DNA of 64,000 bases from Bacteroides sp. (GCA_014801875.1 JAAVDJ010000041.1:25039-89038), one strand, 5' to 3'; positions 18,701 to 28,165 are shown, counted from the stretch's first letter. Notes: generated by a model not told the origin, from the sequence alone. Program-made: numbers and translations.

Positions 18701-19296
18701 TCGGCGATATTGTTGGTGGCCTGGTCGCCGTTCATCTTGCCGTGGAGCACCATGCCGCCAATCAGCTGCACGTCATAGTGTACCATATCCCAGGTCATCA
18801 TATTGCCGCCGGCAAGCCAACTGTTCTTGTAGATTGCTTTGTCGCCATCGATTTTGACAAAATCTTTCCCGGCTACTGCAAGCTCCCTGTCTGCTTCGGA
18901 AGCTGTGACCTCGATAGTCTCGTTGTTGGCAAACCGTCGCGCAGTTTCTTTAACGACTGCAAACACTTCGGGGAGAACCTCATCGAGTCGGCGTGCATAC
19001 ATCTTGAACATATCCTCGCGCAAGTCGTCGATTTTCTTCCAATAGGGCTCGCGCTTGTCATATTCGAGAGTCTCGATTTCCTTACGTATCTCAGCCATCT
19101 GGTCTTTATATCCCTTGGCCTCGCCGCGGATTCCGTCGCGAATCACATTGATACGGTCACGAAGTTCGTCGTTGGAGATGTTCTTAATCTCCTCACTAAT
19201 GGGGTTGATCTCGTTGTTCAGACGTTGCCACAGAGGACGCACCGCGCGTTCACTCTGGTCGCCGAAAATTTTCTTAAGTATATTTCCTAATCCCAT
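15778..19296 (-). CDS. secA: Protein translocase ATPase SecA
   Basis: 1172 residues, the long form usual in Bacteroidota. Walker A ATGEGKTL is at 201-208, the DEAD-like motif [15 protein letters not shown] follows, and the second nucleotide-binding domain has GTDIKL and [12 protein letters not shown]. The C-terminal zinc motif C-P-C-x8-C-H is at 1155-1167, after a variable Ala/Gln-rich linker. SecA drives preproteins through SecYEG. The gene is the last of the run rluB-like, asnS, lnb, phosphatase-like, secA, and ends at a strong terminator. Confidence 0.98.
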   Translation of the reverse strand: MGLGNILKKIFGDQSERAVRPLWQRLNNEINPISEEIKNISNDELRDRINVIRDGIRGEAKGYKDQMAEIRKEIETLEYDKREPYWKKIDDLREDMFKMYARRLDEVLPEVFAVVKETARRFANNETIEVTASEADRELAVAGKDFVKIDGDKAIYKNSWLAGGNMMTWDMVHYDVQLIGGMVLHGKMNGDQATNNIAEMATGEGKTLVATLPVFLNALTGEGVHVVTVNDYLAKRDSEWMGPLYQFHGLTVDCIDKTEPNSEERRRAYRSDITFGTNNEFGFDYLRDNMATQTDDLVQRDEHYYAIVDEVDSVLIDDARTPLIISGPVPKGDDQMFNDFKPNVEKVVNAQRKLVQGLLLEAKDKISAAMSGDPEKIAKFDKNREEGKKPLTAEQLLEDGGLSLFRAYKGLPKHNPLIRYLSEEGIKQLLLKVEAKYMADNNREMPKAVEPLYFVIDEKNHSIELTDKGIEVLTGTTQDPEFFVLPDIAAQLSAVENEEGGPEEHQAKKDELLQNYSVKAERVHTVNQLLKAYTLFDKDVEYVIDDNKIKIVDEQTGRIMEGRRYSDGLHQAIEAKEGVKVEAATQTYATITLQNYFRMYRKLAGMTGTAMTEVGEFYDIYKLEVTEIPTNRPVIRNDQNDRVYRTKKEKYAAVIQEVEDMVKAGRPVLVGTTSVEISELLSKMLQLRRIPHQVLNAKFHQKEAEIVAQAGKTGTVTIATNMAGRGTDIKLPPEVKEAGGLAIIGTERHESRRVDRQLRGRAGRQGDPGSSVFFVSFEDTVMRLFANDRIVKTLDRLGFQEGDMIESKMVTKSIENAQKRVEENNFGIRKRLVEYDDVMNAQRKGVYGRRQNALKGERIGTDIANMIYETAEALASGRYEGGYDELNSEVRKALAIDLPFTAEEYAKMDVNTVTDKLADAAMHTYTRNKQKLAEGAMPYIKEFVEEHNATGPVGVPISDGRRVFNIRCDIQEAYENNCAALTKAWEKTVLLSSIDKAWQEQLREMDELRKSVQNASYEQKDPLVIYKLEAYELWKKMLWDMNSKAVATLMRGKLAVPDYEEAKAAREAAAAAEAEQQRKAQEAYEARQQQQRISTGYSSTAGAAPSAYANYSTTRDSYPGESAQREAAKNATTNREEAQKQPMKATPKVGRNDLCPCGSGKKYKNCHGKNQQ

Positions 19297-19408
19297 GGAT
19301 TTATTATTTTACGATTTTTTATTTTCCTCCTTTTCTCTTTTAAAGACACACGCTTTATTAATATCATGCGAGGTCTTAACGTCTGCCCCGAAGGATGAGG
19401 CAACTGCA

Positions 19409-20989
19409 TTACTCCAGAAGCACCGGCTTCGACATAGTGCCGTTGGGAGAACGGATTCTCAACACCCGGCTCACTGTAGGGGCGATCGCCGTGGCGTCTA
19501 CCGGCGTGGACACTGTCACATTCGGAACTGACGGACCCATCATGAAGAAAGGGGTCTGCACCATCGCCGAGCGAATCACCTGTATGTCGTTCGGAAACCG
19601 TGTGTCGTCCACCACCGTCCATCCGGGGTTGAAATGCAGAATTACGTCACCTCCGGTCTTAGGGTCGGAGGCAAGACGGAGTCCCTCCATAGAGGGAACG
19701 GAAGAGGCCATTATGTCGCCCATGGTGAATGCGTCGCTGACGCCGCTCATCTTCACCAGGAAATCGCGGGCAGCAGCCGCGACCTCATCTATATTGAGCT
19801 TTTTATCTTCTATCTTCTTACGGTCGAGATAAACATGACCGCGACTATACGTGTCTACATAGTCTCCGTTGCCATAACGCGCGGCAAGATAAGAATTGAG
19901 GAGTGACATTGCGCGTTTTACGGAGAAGGTTCCCGAAGGAAGTCTATACCTGTCGTCATCCTGCACTGAGTCATCATAATAACCCGTGGAGGCAAGATAT
20001 ATGAGAGTGTTGTCCAACCCGACATATTTATCTATCGCTTCGAAAAGGCGCGATAGCTGAGCATCGAGTCTGATATAGCTGTCTTCAAGCTCAAGACGGT
20101 AATCCCCGTCCTTAACATATTTATAGGGGGCGGCTGTGTAGCCTATGTTGAGCATATCTATTGCATCCCCCCTCTGTCCTATGTGAAGGTCTTTCAGATA
20201 CATGACAGCCACATCCGTCACCTCCGTATTGACCAACGGAGAGGAGGTGTACATCCTGAAGACATTCCGGTCGGCTTTCGGGAAGGTATGTCTGAACTCA
20301 AATTGTCTTTTATGAGCAGGAAGTCCGGGATAACGAGCAAGAGGAAGGAGCGGCTTCCATTGCATCGTGTCCAGGCGTGACGAAAGGGGCTCGCTGTAGT
20401 TTCTTTGAGACAGACCCGCCGGAGTGTCCTTATAATAAGTCGATGTGGCCCATCTTCCGGTGTTGTCGTTAATCCAGAATGCGGAGTTTCCCGCGTGGCC
20501 GGCCATGATGATGCTCTGCTGAGGATCCGGTGCAATCGAATAGACCCATCCAAGTCCGGCACCGTCTATTGCCACTTCGTCGCTGAGGGTCGAAAGGCGC
20601 AGATTGGCGGGTGAATAAGTTTCGGAGGTAAAGTTACCGATGATTGATGGGTCATTAAGTGCCGGAGACATGTCCTGCCGGGTTGGGTCGTAGACCGTGG
20701 CGGCTGAAATTCCGTTCATCCTCGGATAAGCTCCGGTGTATATCATGGCGGTGCCACTGACCTTGTCAAGCCCCGGCACCTTGAAATCTACATCCTTAAG
20801 AAAGGCTCCATCCTTCATGAGACGGCGGAACCCCTTCTCGCCGAAGAGATTCTGAAGATATTCTATGTAATCGGTGCGCAGCTGATCCACCATGATTCCC
20901 ACCACTAATCGGGGGCGTGAAGGGTCTACGGCAAGCATCGTGTTGATGCCGACAAGACTGCATATCACCGAAGTTATCAATCGGTTCAT
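19409..20989 (-). CDS. Alkaline-phosphatase-fold protein lacking catalytic residues (PafA-like pseudoenzyme)
   Basis: 526 residues with a signal peptide (about 1-20). The PafA-type phosphatase fold is recognisable from VDQLRTDY (Asp35 retained), GFRRLMKDGA, YTGAYPRMNGI and the substrate-side pattern MAGHAGNSAFWI...GRWATSTYY. The usual metal and catalytic motifs are missing: the TADHG-type motif is replaced by ASTGYY, the KDR segment by PDPQQ, and the later Asp/His and C-terminal His ligands are not found. The fold is therefore likely kept for binding rather than hydrolysis (inference). Its start overlaps the end of lnb by 4 nt (ATGA). Confidence 0.8.
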   Translation of the reverse strand: MNRLITSVICSLVGINTMLAVDPSRPRLVVGIMVDQLRTDYIEYLQNLFGEKGFRRLMKDGAFLKDVDFKVPGLDKVSGTAMIYTGAYPRMNGISAATVYDPTRQDMSPALNDPSIIGNFTSETYSPANLRLSTLSDEVAIDGAGLGWVYSIAPDPQQSIIMAGHAGNSAFWINDNTGRWATSTYYKDTPAGLSQRNYSEPLSSRLDTMQWKPLLPLARYPGLPAHKRQFEFRHTFPKADRNVFRMYTSSPLVNTEVTDVAVMYLKDLHIGQRGDAIDMLNIGYTAAPYKYVKDGDYRLELEDSYIRLDAQLSRLFEAIDKYVGLDNTLIYLASTGYYDDSVQDDDRYRLPSGTFSVKRAMSLLNSYLAARYGNGDYVDTYSRGHVYLDRKKIEDKKLNIDEVAAAARDFLVKMSGVSDAFTMGDIMASSVPSMEGLRLASDPKTGGDVILHFNPGWTVVDDTRFPNDIQVIRSAMVQTPFFMMGPSVPNVTVSTPVDATAIAPTVSRVLRIRSPNGTMSKPVLLE

Positions 20990-22290
20990 TTATCTTTTTT
21001 CCTGAGTATAAGCTGTATTAACCAAGGGCGCGGATGCATTTTATAATACTCTTTGCTCCTGCTGGTATAAATCAGATTATAGATTACTATTGCGAAAGAC
21101 AAAGCAAGCATGAGGGTTATAGCCATCATAAGGAAAAACACCGGATTCGCGCTCTGCTGTTGGAAAGGCCATACGAGGAGGGTGGCAAGCACAACAACGA
21201 TATTATACAAACACATTACCAAGGCTGCTTTTTCTGTCTTCCTCGAAATCATCAACACCGCCGTAGCAAGCTGGAGTGGCGAGAACCATAAAAGCAGAAA
21301 ATTCGGTGACGTCGCCTCATGTGAGGAGCAGAAAATCAGAAACCAAACCACGCAGCCAACCAGCCCTAACAGAAAAAACCAAAGCCAGTAGACCCAACGT
21401 GTGAGAATCATGCGTCGCAAATCTCTTATGACCACAACCAAGACCAGAACTGTGAGCAAGATGAAAACCGGCAATGGGCGCAGTAAAGGGGATGTCGGAC
21501 CGAGGGTTGCATCCTGGAGTCCTTCCAAAATCTCTTTTGAGTCGCGCACGAGCGGTCTGCCGTCAAGCATTCTCGCCTGAGAAGCTTTCTTCATCATCTC
21601 CATCGGGACAAACATCGACTCCCTCGAATTGATGGGATAGTCAATCCCGGAACCCAGCGCAATATCAATGCCGAGCTGATACCAAGGATAATCCTTGTTG
21701 TAGGCTCGCATTTCATTTCGGAATGTCGAGTATGGGATTGAATCCGGATAGACAATTGGAGATGATACACCTTGATCCAATCTGTCAAGGATACGGGTCG
21801 CACAATTGTCTTTGACGTAATTATAGCGATAAGTGCGGTTTTCCGGAAGCGCATCTCTCCGAAGCAGCTCCAAAATCTTTCTTGCTTCCTCCTGGGTGAG
21901 ATTCAAATCCTGCTCCACCACTGTAGAGGTTCTCAAATCATATTCTCGAAGGAACCAGGCTGTCTTAACACCTGTACACATATAATCTGTCTCTCCCTTC
22001 ACGAAACGATATATGAAATTTGGAGCGCGGAAATCAAAAACGCCATAATTCCACACCGAATCTATCCCCATTCCCTTGACACGAATCCCCTCATGGCCGT
22101 AAAGCTCATAAACCTGAGGGCCAGGATATGCCGTTAGCAGACTGACAGTCAATGAGTCAGCATTCGCCGCCTCCGGGTCATACCAATTTCGGTCCGGGAC
22201 ATCATATGCAGACATATTAAGCCATGACAACGCCATGACGATAAAAATCATCATGGCGCCTGTCAATGTTTTATGCCTTAACTGTTTCAC
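20986..22290 (-). CDS. lnb: Lipoprotein N-acyltransferase Lnb (DUF4105 family)
   Basis: The N-terminal periplasmic domain has the DUF4105 pattern: a conserved His in ELYGHEGIRV and a conserved Cys in YNYVKDNCATRI, the presumed catalytic pair. Five membrane helices follow. This family was recently shown in Bacteroides to add the third acyl chain to lipoproteins, replacing Lnt. The open frame extends to an ATG at 22338 inside asnS. I prefer the GTG at 22290, just after the asnS stop, because it gives a basic signal-peptide start (MKQLRHK); an ATG at 22254 is another option. The gene is translationally coupled to the phosphatase-like gene. Confidence 0.85.
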   Translation of the reverse strand: MKQLRHKTLTGAMMIFIVMALSWLNMSAYDVPDRNWYDPEAANADSLTVSLLTAYPGPQVYELYGHEGIRVKGMGIDSVWNYGVFDFRAPNFIYRFVKGETDYMCTGVKTAWFLREYDLRTSTVVEQDLNLTQEEARKILELLRRDALPENRTYRYNYVKDNCATRILDRLDQGVSSPIVYPDSIPYSTFRNEMRAYNKDYPWYQLGIDIALGSGIDYPINSRESMFVPMEMMKKASQARMLDGRPLVRDSKEILEGLQDATLGPTSPLLRPLPVFILLTVLVLVVVIRDLRRMILTRWVYWLWFFLLGLVGCVVWFLIFCSSHEATSPNFLLLWFSPLQLATAVLMISRKTEKAALVMCLYNIVVVLATLLVWPFQQQSANPVFFLMMAITLMLALSFAIVIYNLIYTSRSKEYYKMHPRPWLIQLILRKKDK

Positions 22291-22294
22291 TATT

Positions 22295-23689
22295 TCAATA
22301 CTCACAGTTGTTAGGATAGCGGGGGAAAGGAATGACATCGCGGATATTCTGCATTCCTGTCACGAAAAGCACCAGACGCTCAAATCCGAGACCGAAACCG
22401 CTGTGGGGGACAGTTCCGAATTTTCGCGTGTCAAGATACCAATCCATTCCTGAAAGCCCGCATTCATCGATACGGCTCTTCAGTTTGTCATAGTTTTCCT
22501 CACGCTGGCTGCCGCCGATTATCTCTCCGATTTTCGGGAACAGAACATCCATGGCGCGCACTGTTTTTCCGTCATCGTTGAGCTTCATATAGAATGCCTT
22601 AATCTCCTTGGGATAATCCGTGAGAATAACCGGCTTCTTGAAATGTTCCTCCACAAGATACCTCTCATGCTCCGAAGCAAGGTCAACTCCCCAATAGACG
22701 GGGAATTCAAACTTCTTACCGCTCTTCTCGAGAATCTCGATACCCTCTGTATAGGGCAGGCGTACGAAGTCATTGTCAACCACAAATTTCAGACGGTCAA
22801 TGAGCTCTTTGTCAAAGTGGTCATTGAGGAATTTGATGTCGTCTGCACAATGCTCAAGAGCATAATTGATGCAGTATTTGATAAATTCCTCAGCGAGATC
22901 CATATTGTCGGCAATCTCGTAGAAAGCCATTTCTGGCTCTATCATCCAGAACTCTGACAGATGGCGCGGTGTGTTGGAATTTTCAGCGCGGAATGTCGGA
23001 CCGAAAGTGTAGATCAACCCGAGAGCCGTCGCCCCGAGCTCTCCTTCAAGCTGGCCTGACACTGTCAGACAAGCCTGCTTCCCGAAGAAATCCTGAGAAT
23101 AATCCACCTTTCCGGACTCATCCAAAGGAAGCTCCTCAAGAGGAAGAGTGGTCACCTGAAACTGTGCGCCGGCTCCCTCAGCGTCAGAAGCTGTGATGAG
23201 AGGGGTATGAAAATAATAGAATCCTTTATCGTTGAAGAATTTATGAATTGCAAAAGCGAGGGCATGTCGAATACGCAACACTGCTCCGAAGGTGTTGGTG
23301 CGCGGACGCAGATGTGCCTTCTCACGCAAGAACTCCAACGTATGTCCCTTCTTCTGAAGCGGATAGTCGCCGGGAGCGGTGCCATATACCTCAAGCTCGC
23401 GCGCCTGCACTTCCACCGACTGACCCGCGCCCTGGGAAGCTACAAGTTCCCCCTGTACGTGGATACTCGAACCGGTGGTGATAGGCTTGAGCTCGTCTTC
23501 GGAAAATTTTGAAAGATCGAAGACAATCTGGAGATTGTTGATTGTGCTGCCATCATTGAGGGCCACGAACTGAACGTGTTTGTTGCCGCGACGGGTGCGC
23601 ACCCATCCCTTGACATCCACAATCTGCCCGGCTCCTTCTTGCCCTTGAGACAGAAGCTCCTTAACAGTTTTCCTTTTTATCTTATCCAT
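22295..23689 (-). CDS. asnS: Asparaginyl-tRNA synthetase
   Basis: 464 residues: an N-terminal OB-fold anticodon-binding domain (about 15-115), then a class II catalytic core. Motif 2 is [21 protein letters not shown], cited here in pieces as [12 protein letters not shown] and SEFWMIEPE. Motif 3 is [12 protein letters not shown] near the C-terminus, and the protein ends [11 protein letters not shown], as is usual for AsnRS. The start lies 20 nt after the upstream rluB-like gene. Confidence 0.97.
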   Translation of the reverse strand: MDKIKRKTVKELLSQGQEGAGQIVDVKGWVRTRRGNKHVQFVALNDGSTINNLQIVFDLSKFSEDELKPITTGSSIHVQGELVASQGAGQSVEVQARELEVYGTAPGDYPLQKKGHTLEFLREKAHLRPRTNTFGAVLRIRHALAFAIHKFFNDKGFYYFHTPLITASDAEGAGAQFQVTTLPLEELPLDESGKVDYSQDFFGKQACLTVSGQLEGELGATALGLIYTFGPTFRAENSNTPRHLSEFWMIEPEMAFYEIADNMDLAEEFIKYCINYALEHCADDIKFLNDHFDKELIDRLKFVVDNDFVRLPYTEGIEILEKSGKKFEFPVYWGVDLASEHERYLVEEHFKKPVILTDYPKEIKAFYMKLNDDGKTVRAMDVLFPKIGEIIGGSQREENYDKLKSRIDECGLSGMDWYLDTRKFGTVPHSGFGLGFERLVLFVTGMQNIRDVIPFPRYPNNCEY

Positions 23690-23709
23690 ATTGTCGGTGT
23701 GGTTTTAAT

Positions 23710-25269
23710 TTACTCGAAGCTACCCATGCGGAGGAAATTTACCTCTTCCTGAGTGAGGTAACGCCAGCGTCCGCGGGGGAGATTCTTTTTGGTAAGTCCG
23801 GCGAAATAGACGCGGTCAAGCTTGGTGACACGATAGCCGAGGCTTTCGAAAATACGACGCACGATACGGTTGCGTCCGCTGTGAATCTCGATACCGGCCT
23901 GATTGCGGTCTGTCTCGCTGACATAGCTGATTGCGTCGGCGTGGATTTCTCCATCCTCAAGCTCTATGCCATCGGCAATTCGCTGCATATCCTCTTCTGA
24001 GATATCCTTGTCGGTCCAGACATGATAGATTTTCTTCTTTACAAACTTAGGATGAGTGAGCTTTGAAGCGAGGTCTCCGTCATTTGTGAGAAGAAGCACA
24101 CCTGTCGTGTTGCGGTCAAGACGACCTACAGGATAGATTCTCTCCTTGCAGGCATTCTTCACGAGATCAAGCACTGTGAGACGGCCGTTGGGATCATCAC
24201 TTGTAGTCACACAATCTTTAGGCTTATTGAGAAGAACATAGCATTTACGCTCGGGTGTAACCACCTTGTCATCATATTCTACCACATCATTGTGGGAAAT
24301 CTTTGTGCCGAGTTCGGTGACCACCTCCCCGTTTACCTTCACAAGACCCTGGCTGATGAATTCGTCTGCCTCACGGCGAGAGCATACTCCGGCATTAGCC
24401 ATGAATTTGTTGAGGCGGATCTGTTCGTTCGGATCGATATCCTCAAGTATGTAATCAATCTGCTTGGGACGCGGAATGAACTTCATGTTGTTCTGCTTGC
24501 GGAACCCGTTCTGCTGATTGCGATTGTTGTAGCCACCCTGCTGGCGGTTGTTGTAGCCACCCTGCTGACGGTTGTTGTAGCCACCCTGCTGGCGGTTGTT
24601 ATTGTAGCCACCCTGCTGGCGGTTGTTGTTGTAGCCGCCCTGCTGGCGGTTGTTGTTGTAGCCGCCCTGCTGACGGTTGTTGTAGCCACCCTGCTGGCGG
24701 TTATTGTTGTAGCCACCCTGCTGGCGGTTGTTGTAGCCACCCTGCTGACGGTTGTTGTTGTAGCCGCCCTGCTGGCGGTTGTTGTTGTAGCCGCCCTGCT
24801 GACGGTTGTTGTAGCCACCCTGCTGGCGGTTGTTGTTATAGCCATAACCGTTCTGCTGGCGGGGCTGATAACCTTGGCGGGGCTGATAACCCTGACGAGG
24901 CTGATAACCACCCTCGGCATTCTGAGAGAAACCATTGTCATCTGAATTTTCTGACTTCTCTACTCCGTCTGAGTCAGAAGACGAATGCTGCTGGTAGCCA
25001 CCCTGCTGATATGAGGGACGGTCATAATGATTGTTGTAGGAATTGCGGTTGTAACCACCTTGCTGACGGTTGTTATAACCGTATGATGAACGCTGCTGGT
25101 AGCCACCCTGCATATTATTGTACGGACGAGGTGCACGAGGAGCGTCGTTCTGACGATCATCATTAGGGTAGTTCACTTTTTCATAGCGGTTTTCAGAGTC
25201 CCCGCTCTCATTCGCACCGGGTGCGATTCCGCCTATTCTGGGACGTTTTGGTTTTTTTTCTGCTTCCAT
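23710..25269 (-). CDS. 23S rRNA pseudouridine synthase, RluB family, with long Asn/Arg/Gln/Gly/Tyr-rich N-terminus
   Basis: 519 residues from the chosen ATG (MEAEKKPKRPRIGG); a start seven codons earlier is possible but less natural. The first 270 residues are low complexity with 12 units of [N]NNRQQGGY at about 145-247 and three GYQPRQ units before them. An S4 RNA-binding domain (IRLNKFMANAGVCSRREAD) follows, then the RsuA/RluB catalytic domain with GRLDRNTTGVLLL; the Asp in GRLD is the nucleophile. It should make one pseudouridine in 23S rRNA. It heads the run that leads to asnS, lnb and secA. Confidence 0.9.
   Translation of the reverse strand: MEAEKKPKRPRIGGIAPGANESGDSENRYEKVNYPNDDRQNDAPRAPRPYNNMQGGYQQRSSYGYNNRQQGGYNRNSYNNHYDRPSYQQGGYQQHSSSDSDGVEKSENSDDNGFSQNAEGGYQPRQGYQPRQGYQPRQQNGYGYNNNRQQGGYNNRQQGGYNNNRQQGGYNNNRQQGGYNNRQQGGYNNNRQQGGYNNRQQGGYNNNRQQGGYNNNRQQGGYNNNRQQGGYNNRQQGGYNNRQQGGYNNRNQQNGFRKQNNMKFIPRPKQIDYILEDIDPNEQIRLNKFMANAGVCSRREADEFISQGLVKVNGEVVTELGTKISHNDVVEYDDKVVTPERKCYVLLNKPKDCVTTSDDPNGRLTVLDLVKNACKERIYPVGRLDRNTTGVLLLTNDGDLASKLTHPKFVKKKIYHVWTDKDISEEDMQRIADGIELEDGEIHADAISYVSETDRNQAGIEIHSGRNRIVRRIFESLGYRVTKLDRVYFAGLTKKNLPRGRWRYLTQEEVNFLRMGSFE
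24529..24837 (-). repeat. In-frame 24/27-bp tandem repeat in the rluB-like gene
   Basis: Twelve units encode NNRQQGGY or NNNRQQGGY (five of 24 bp and seven of 27 bp). All keep frame. The near identity of units suggests copy number can change by slippage or recombination without breaking the protein. Confidence 0.93.
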
Positions 25270-25453
25270 CTGTTGATAAATAATCCACACGCTTATCCGT
25301 AGCCGTCTCCCTCACGGAAACATGACCCGGAGCAGTGGAGATTACGAGTTTTTATTTGGTGTTTGTATCTGTATTATGATAATTTGATGCAAAGAATTAA
25401 AATCACGACATCAATTGACGTGCCTGCGACGAACGCAAAGCACCCATCGGGCG

Positions 25454-25484
25454 CAAAATTAATTAAAAAAAACAAGAAAAGCAA
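25454..25484 (-). promoter_or_regulatory. Promoter of the rluB-asnS-lnb-secA run
   Basis: On the minus strand TTG, 20 nt, then TAATTTTG. The start would be near 25447, giving a leader of about 178 nt before the ATG at 25269. No known riboswitch was recognised in that leader, which otherwise holds no gene. Confidence 0.65.
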
Positions 25485-25502
25485 GGGTTGACGTAAAAAA
25501 CG

Positions 25503-26078
25503 TCACCCCAAGCTTTCAATACCTTTGGATATTTCCGTGAATATATCCTCCACATTGCCGGAGCCATTGACCGGAAGATACTTTCCGGTGCCTGAATAAT
25601 AATCACGCAGCGGTGATGTCTGATTGTGATAGACGTCCAGACGCTTGCGGATGGTGTCGATGTTGTCGTCGGCGCGCCCTGTCTCCTTCCCTCGGTTGAG
25701 CATTCTCTCTACAAGCTCATCCTCCGGAACTTCCAGTCCGACTACTGCATGAAGGTCTGTTCCCCTTTTCTGCAAGAGCTCTTTAAGAGCCTCCGCCTGC
25801 GGGATGGTGCGGGGAAATCCATCGAAAATCACACCTTTCTTCCCTTTCGCTTCCTGCTCAAGCACGTCGTCGAGAATGGAAATCATAAGGTCATCAGGGA
25901 TAAGCTGTCCGTTTTCGATGTAGGTTCTTGCTATCTTTCCCAGTTCCGTCTCGCGGCTCATATGATCGCGAAGCACCTCTCCGGTTGAGATATGATGCAG
26001 ACCGTATTTGTCTATAAGTTTAGCGCTCTGGGTGCCCTTGCCACTGCCCGGTGCACCAAATAACACAAGATTCAACAT
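25503..26078 (-). CDS. adk: Adenylate kinase
   Basis: 191 residues, the short-lid form. The P-loop GAPGSGKGTQ is at 8-17, followed by the AMP-binding segments STGEVLRDH and FDGFPRT, and LID-side Arg residues. It interconverts ATP+AMP with 2 ADP in the cytoplasm. The gene lies 97 nt after hpt on the same strand, and no promoter consensus was seen in that gap, so the two purine genes may be cotranscribed. Confidence 0.96.
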   Translation of the reverse strand: MLNLVLFGAPGSGKGTQSAKLIDKYGLHHISTGEVLRDHMSRETELGKIARTYIENGQLIPDDLMISILDDVLEQEAKGKKGVIFDGFPRTIPQAEALKELLQKRGTDLHAVVGLEVPEDELVERMLNRGKETGRADDNIDTIRKRLDVYHNQTSPLRDYYSGTGKYLPVNGSGNVEDIFTEISKGIESLG

Positions 26079-26175
26079 GTCTTAATATAGGGTTAATTAA
26101 TAAAAGTTATGGCCTTTCCACAAATCTCTTGCAGGCTTGACCGTTGAAACACGAGTAATTGAAATAATCACCTTC

Positions 26176-26718
26176 TTACTCCTCGACCATGTAGATATCC
26201 TTTAGATTTCTTACTTTTCCGTCAAGGTCAAGTCCGTAACCGATGATAAATTTCGGTGGTATGGAGAAGGCTACATAGTCCGGCTGAAATCCGGTCTTGG
26301 AGCTTTCAGGCTTGTGGAGAAGTGTGGCGAATCTTACAGATGCGGGATTTTGCTTCTTAATATCTGCTATCATCTGCACAGCCGTTAGGCCCGTGTCGAC
26401 AATATCCTCTATTATGACCACATCCTTTCCTTCCAAATTTTCTGTTAGGCCGATTAGCTGTTTCACTTTACCGGTTGATGACGTGCCCTCATAGCTCTTG
26501 TATCTCACAAATGAGACGGAACAACCATTGAGCCCGACCTCTCTGATGAGATCGGCTGCAAATATGAAAGCGCCGTTGAGAACACAAAGAAAAAGCGGTG
26601 AGCTCCCCGCCATATCCTCGCGGATCTGCTCGGCTACTCTTTTCACCTGTTTTTGTATTTCCTCTCTCCTCAGATACGGCACAAATGTCAAGCCGTCTAC
26701 TATGACTTTTTCTTCCAT
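26176..26718 (-). CDS. hpt: Hypoxanthine phosphoribosyltransferase
   Basis: 180 residues. The PRPP-binding motif is [14 protein letters not shown], with the flexible-loop region [10 protein letters not shown] before it and a C-terminal DLDGKVRNL. It salvages hypoxanthine (and usually guanine) to the monophosphate. Its promoter overlaps the terminator of the upstream gene. Confidence 0.94.
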   Translation of the reverse strand: MEEKVIVDGLTFVPYLRREEIQKQVKRVAEQIREDMAGSSPLFLCVLNGAFIFAADLIREVGLNGCSVSFVRYKSYEGTSSTGKVKQLIGLTENLEGKDVVIIEDIVDTGLTAVQMIADIKKQNPASVRFATLLHKPESSKTGFQPDYVAFSIPPKFIIGYGLDLDGKVRNLKDIYMVEE

Positions 26719-26776
26719 GATTATTTTATGAAACTTACCGAAATCCGGGTCATGCCGGACTTCGTGAAGAACGTGA

Positions 26777-26807
26777 CAAAATTAGCAAAAAGCCTTTGAA
26801 TATGCAA
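26777..26807 (-). promoter_or_regulatory. Promoter of hpt, overlapping a terminator hairpin
   Basis: On the minus strand TTG, 20 nt, then TAATTTTG. The TTG is the 3-nt loop of the hairpin at 26787-26825, and the spacer is formed by one arm of that stem. Confidence 0.65.
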
Positions 26808-26825
26808 CATATTCAAAGGCTTTTT
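26787..26825 (-). terminator. Terminator hairpin downstream of the secreted-protein gene
   Basis: A perfect 18-bp stem (AAAAAGCCTTTGAATATG and its complement) with a 3-nt loop. It ends in U-rich arms and lies 77 nt beyond the stop at 26902. Confidence 0.85.
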
Positions 26826-26901
26826 CAGCTCATTTGTTAAAATTACCAGTTCTTGAATTGCTTGGCTATATTTTCTGAGGGGAAGTCGGAAAGGAAGAGG
26901 G

Positions 26902-28071
26902 CTATTTAATATACTTTTTTTTCCCTCCAATTATATAAAATCCTTCCGGTAGATTGTTGATCTGCGCCTGTGTAGCTCCCGCCATCACAAGGATTCCTGC
27001 GGTCGTATAGACGTCTTCCGGGGTTGTCTGATCCGGGTCGATATAAACCTCTTTCACTCCGGCCTCAAACTCGGCATGGGAAAACACACAGCGAAGTTCC
27101 TTGGGATACCACGGCTCTACTATTATGTAGGCTGTATTCGCCGGGATGTAATCAAGAGTTTCATCCAAGACGAAACCTATCGATCCATCCTTACATTTCC
27201 CGAGCACTCTCATGGTGCTTTTATCATTCGCCACTCGGTTGACGTATTGTCCGTTATTTTCGTAGCAATTGAAATAGACTCCCTTGAGGAGATTATCGCT
27301 GGCCTTTGTTCCTCCGGTCGCTCCTACATTAAGACGATTATCGGCCGGATTGACACTCAGACATTTCACAACTATCGGCATCCCCGCCGGAACCGTTCCC
27401 TCCACTTTCTTCATCTCCACGATTCCCGTGGATGCGACAGCGCAGGGATAATAAAATTCCACATTGGGAGAATATACGGAATATGGGAAGGAGGCATAGA
27501 GGGTTGTCCATTGACCCTTGCTCGCCTCAATGGTGGGGAGCACACCGAAATAATTGTTGGAATTTGCTGCAACCGGGACAATAAACCAAGAAAGCTTTTT
27601 CTGACTTGTGGTGTTCCCGGCTATTGGATTACCCAGGGCGACGTACCCTGTCGGCTTGCTGGCAAGCGCGGGGTCACTGAGATATTTTGTAGCTCCGCTC
27701 TGCGTGGCATACAACCAATACATGGTCTGGTCTCCCTCTTTTCCTCGAGCTCCGAGATGAAGGTCGTATTTCACCATGTTCTTCATCGACACCCCCTGAG
27801 CAGCCACCTCATACTTGGAGCCGGATTCCTGAGCCGCATATATGATTGTCGCCGGGTCGTGGCAGACAAGGCTGAAATCTTTTTGGGTCACCAGGGCATG
27901 ACTGTCAATATCTCCCGACACAAGATTTACGTAGGCGCAATCATTATCGATGACACAGACATAACGGTGGGAGTTCACATTCTCCAGTCGGTAATAACCC
28001 GCTCCGGTGAAATCGGCATGAGCAGAAAGCGACAATAAGGTTGCTGAAAGCAGTAATGTGAATTTTTTCAT
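26902..28071 (-). CDS. Secreted protein of unknown function
   Basis: 389 residues from the chosen start, which gives a clean signal peptide (MKKFTLLLSATLLSLSAHAD); an ATG ten codons earlier is less likely. The N-terminal pattern GYYRLENVNSHRYVCV recalls beta-trefoil or ricin-like folds seen in Bacteroidales secreted proteins, but I do not recognise a family. The C-terminus VYTTAGILVMAGATQAQINN then LPEGFYIIGGKKKYIK matches the common short tail seen on many Bacteroidales exported proteins, of the type L-P-x-G-x-Y-I-I-x-G-K-K. The gene is flanked by terminators on both sides, so it is probably monocistronic. Confidence 0.65.
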   Translation of the reverse strand: MKKFTLLLSATLLSLSAHADFTGAGYYRLENVNSHRYVCVIDNDCAYVNLVSGDIDSHALVTQKDFSLVCHDPATIIYAAQESGSKYEVAAQGVSMKNMVKYDLHLGARGKEGDQTMYWLYATQSGATKYLSDPALASKPTGYVALGNPIAGNTTSQKKLSWFIVPVAANSNNYFGVLPTIEASKGQWTTLYASFPYSVYSPNVEFYYPCAVASTGIVEMKKVEGTVPAGMPIVVKCLSVNPADNRLNVGATGGTKASDNLLKGVYFNCYENNGQYVNRVANDKSTMRVLGKCKDGSIGFVLDETLDYIPANTAYIIVEPWYPKELRCVFSHAEFEAGVKEVYIDPDQTTPEDVYTTAGILVMAGATQAQINNLPEGFYIIGGKKKYIK

Positions 28072-28081
28072 AAGAAGCTTT

Positions 28082-28123
28082 AAAAAAATTGGCCATACCA
28101 TTCAAAGATGATATGACCAATTT
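28082..28123 (-). terminator. Terminator after ompA
   Basis: On the minus strand a 12-bp stem AAATTGGTCATA with one mismatch and a 14-nt loop is followed by a run of seven U. It lies 43 nt beyond the OmpA-family stop codon and just upstream of the next gene's start. Confidence 0.75.
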
Positions 28124-28165
28124 ATAACGTATTGACTTTGGGGTTTATTACCTCATTTCATCAAT

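Noticed and set aside
24292..24945. A plus-strand frame with LLAVVVATLL-type repeats
   Set aside because: It is the complement of the NNRQQGGY-coding repeat in the rluB-like gene, not a membrane protein.
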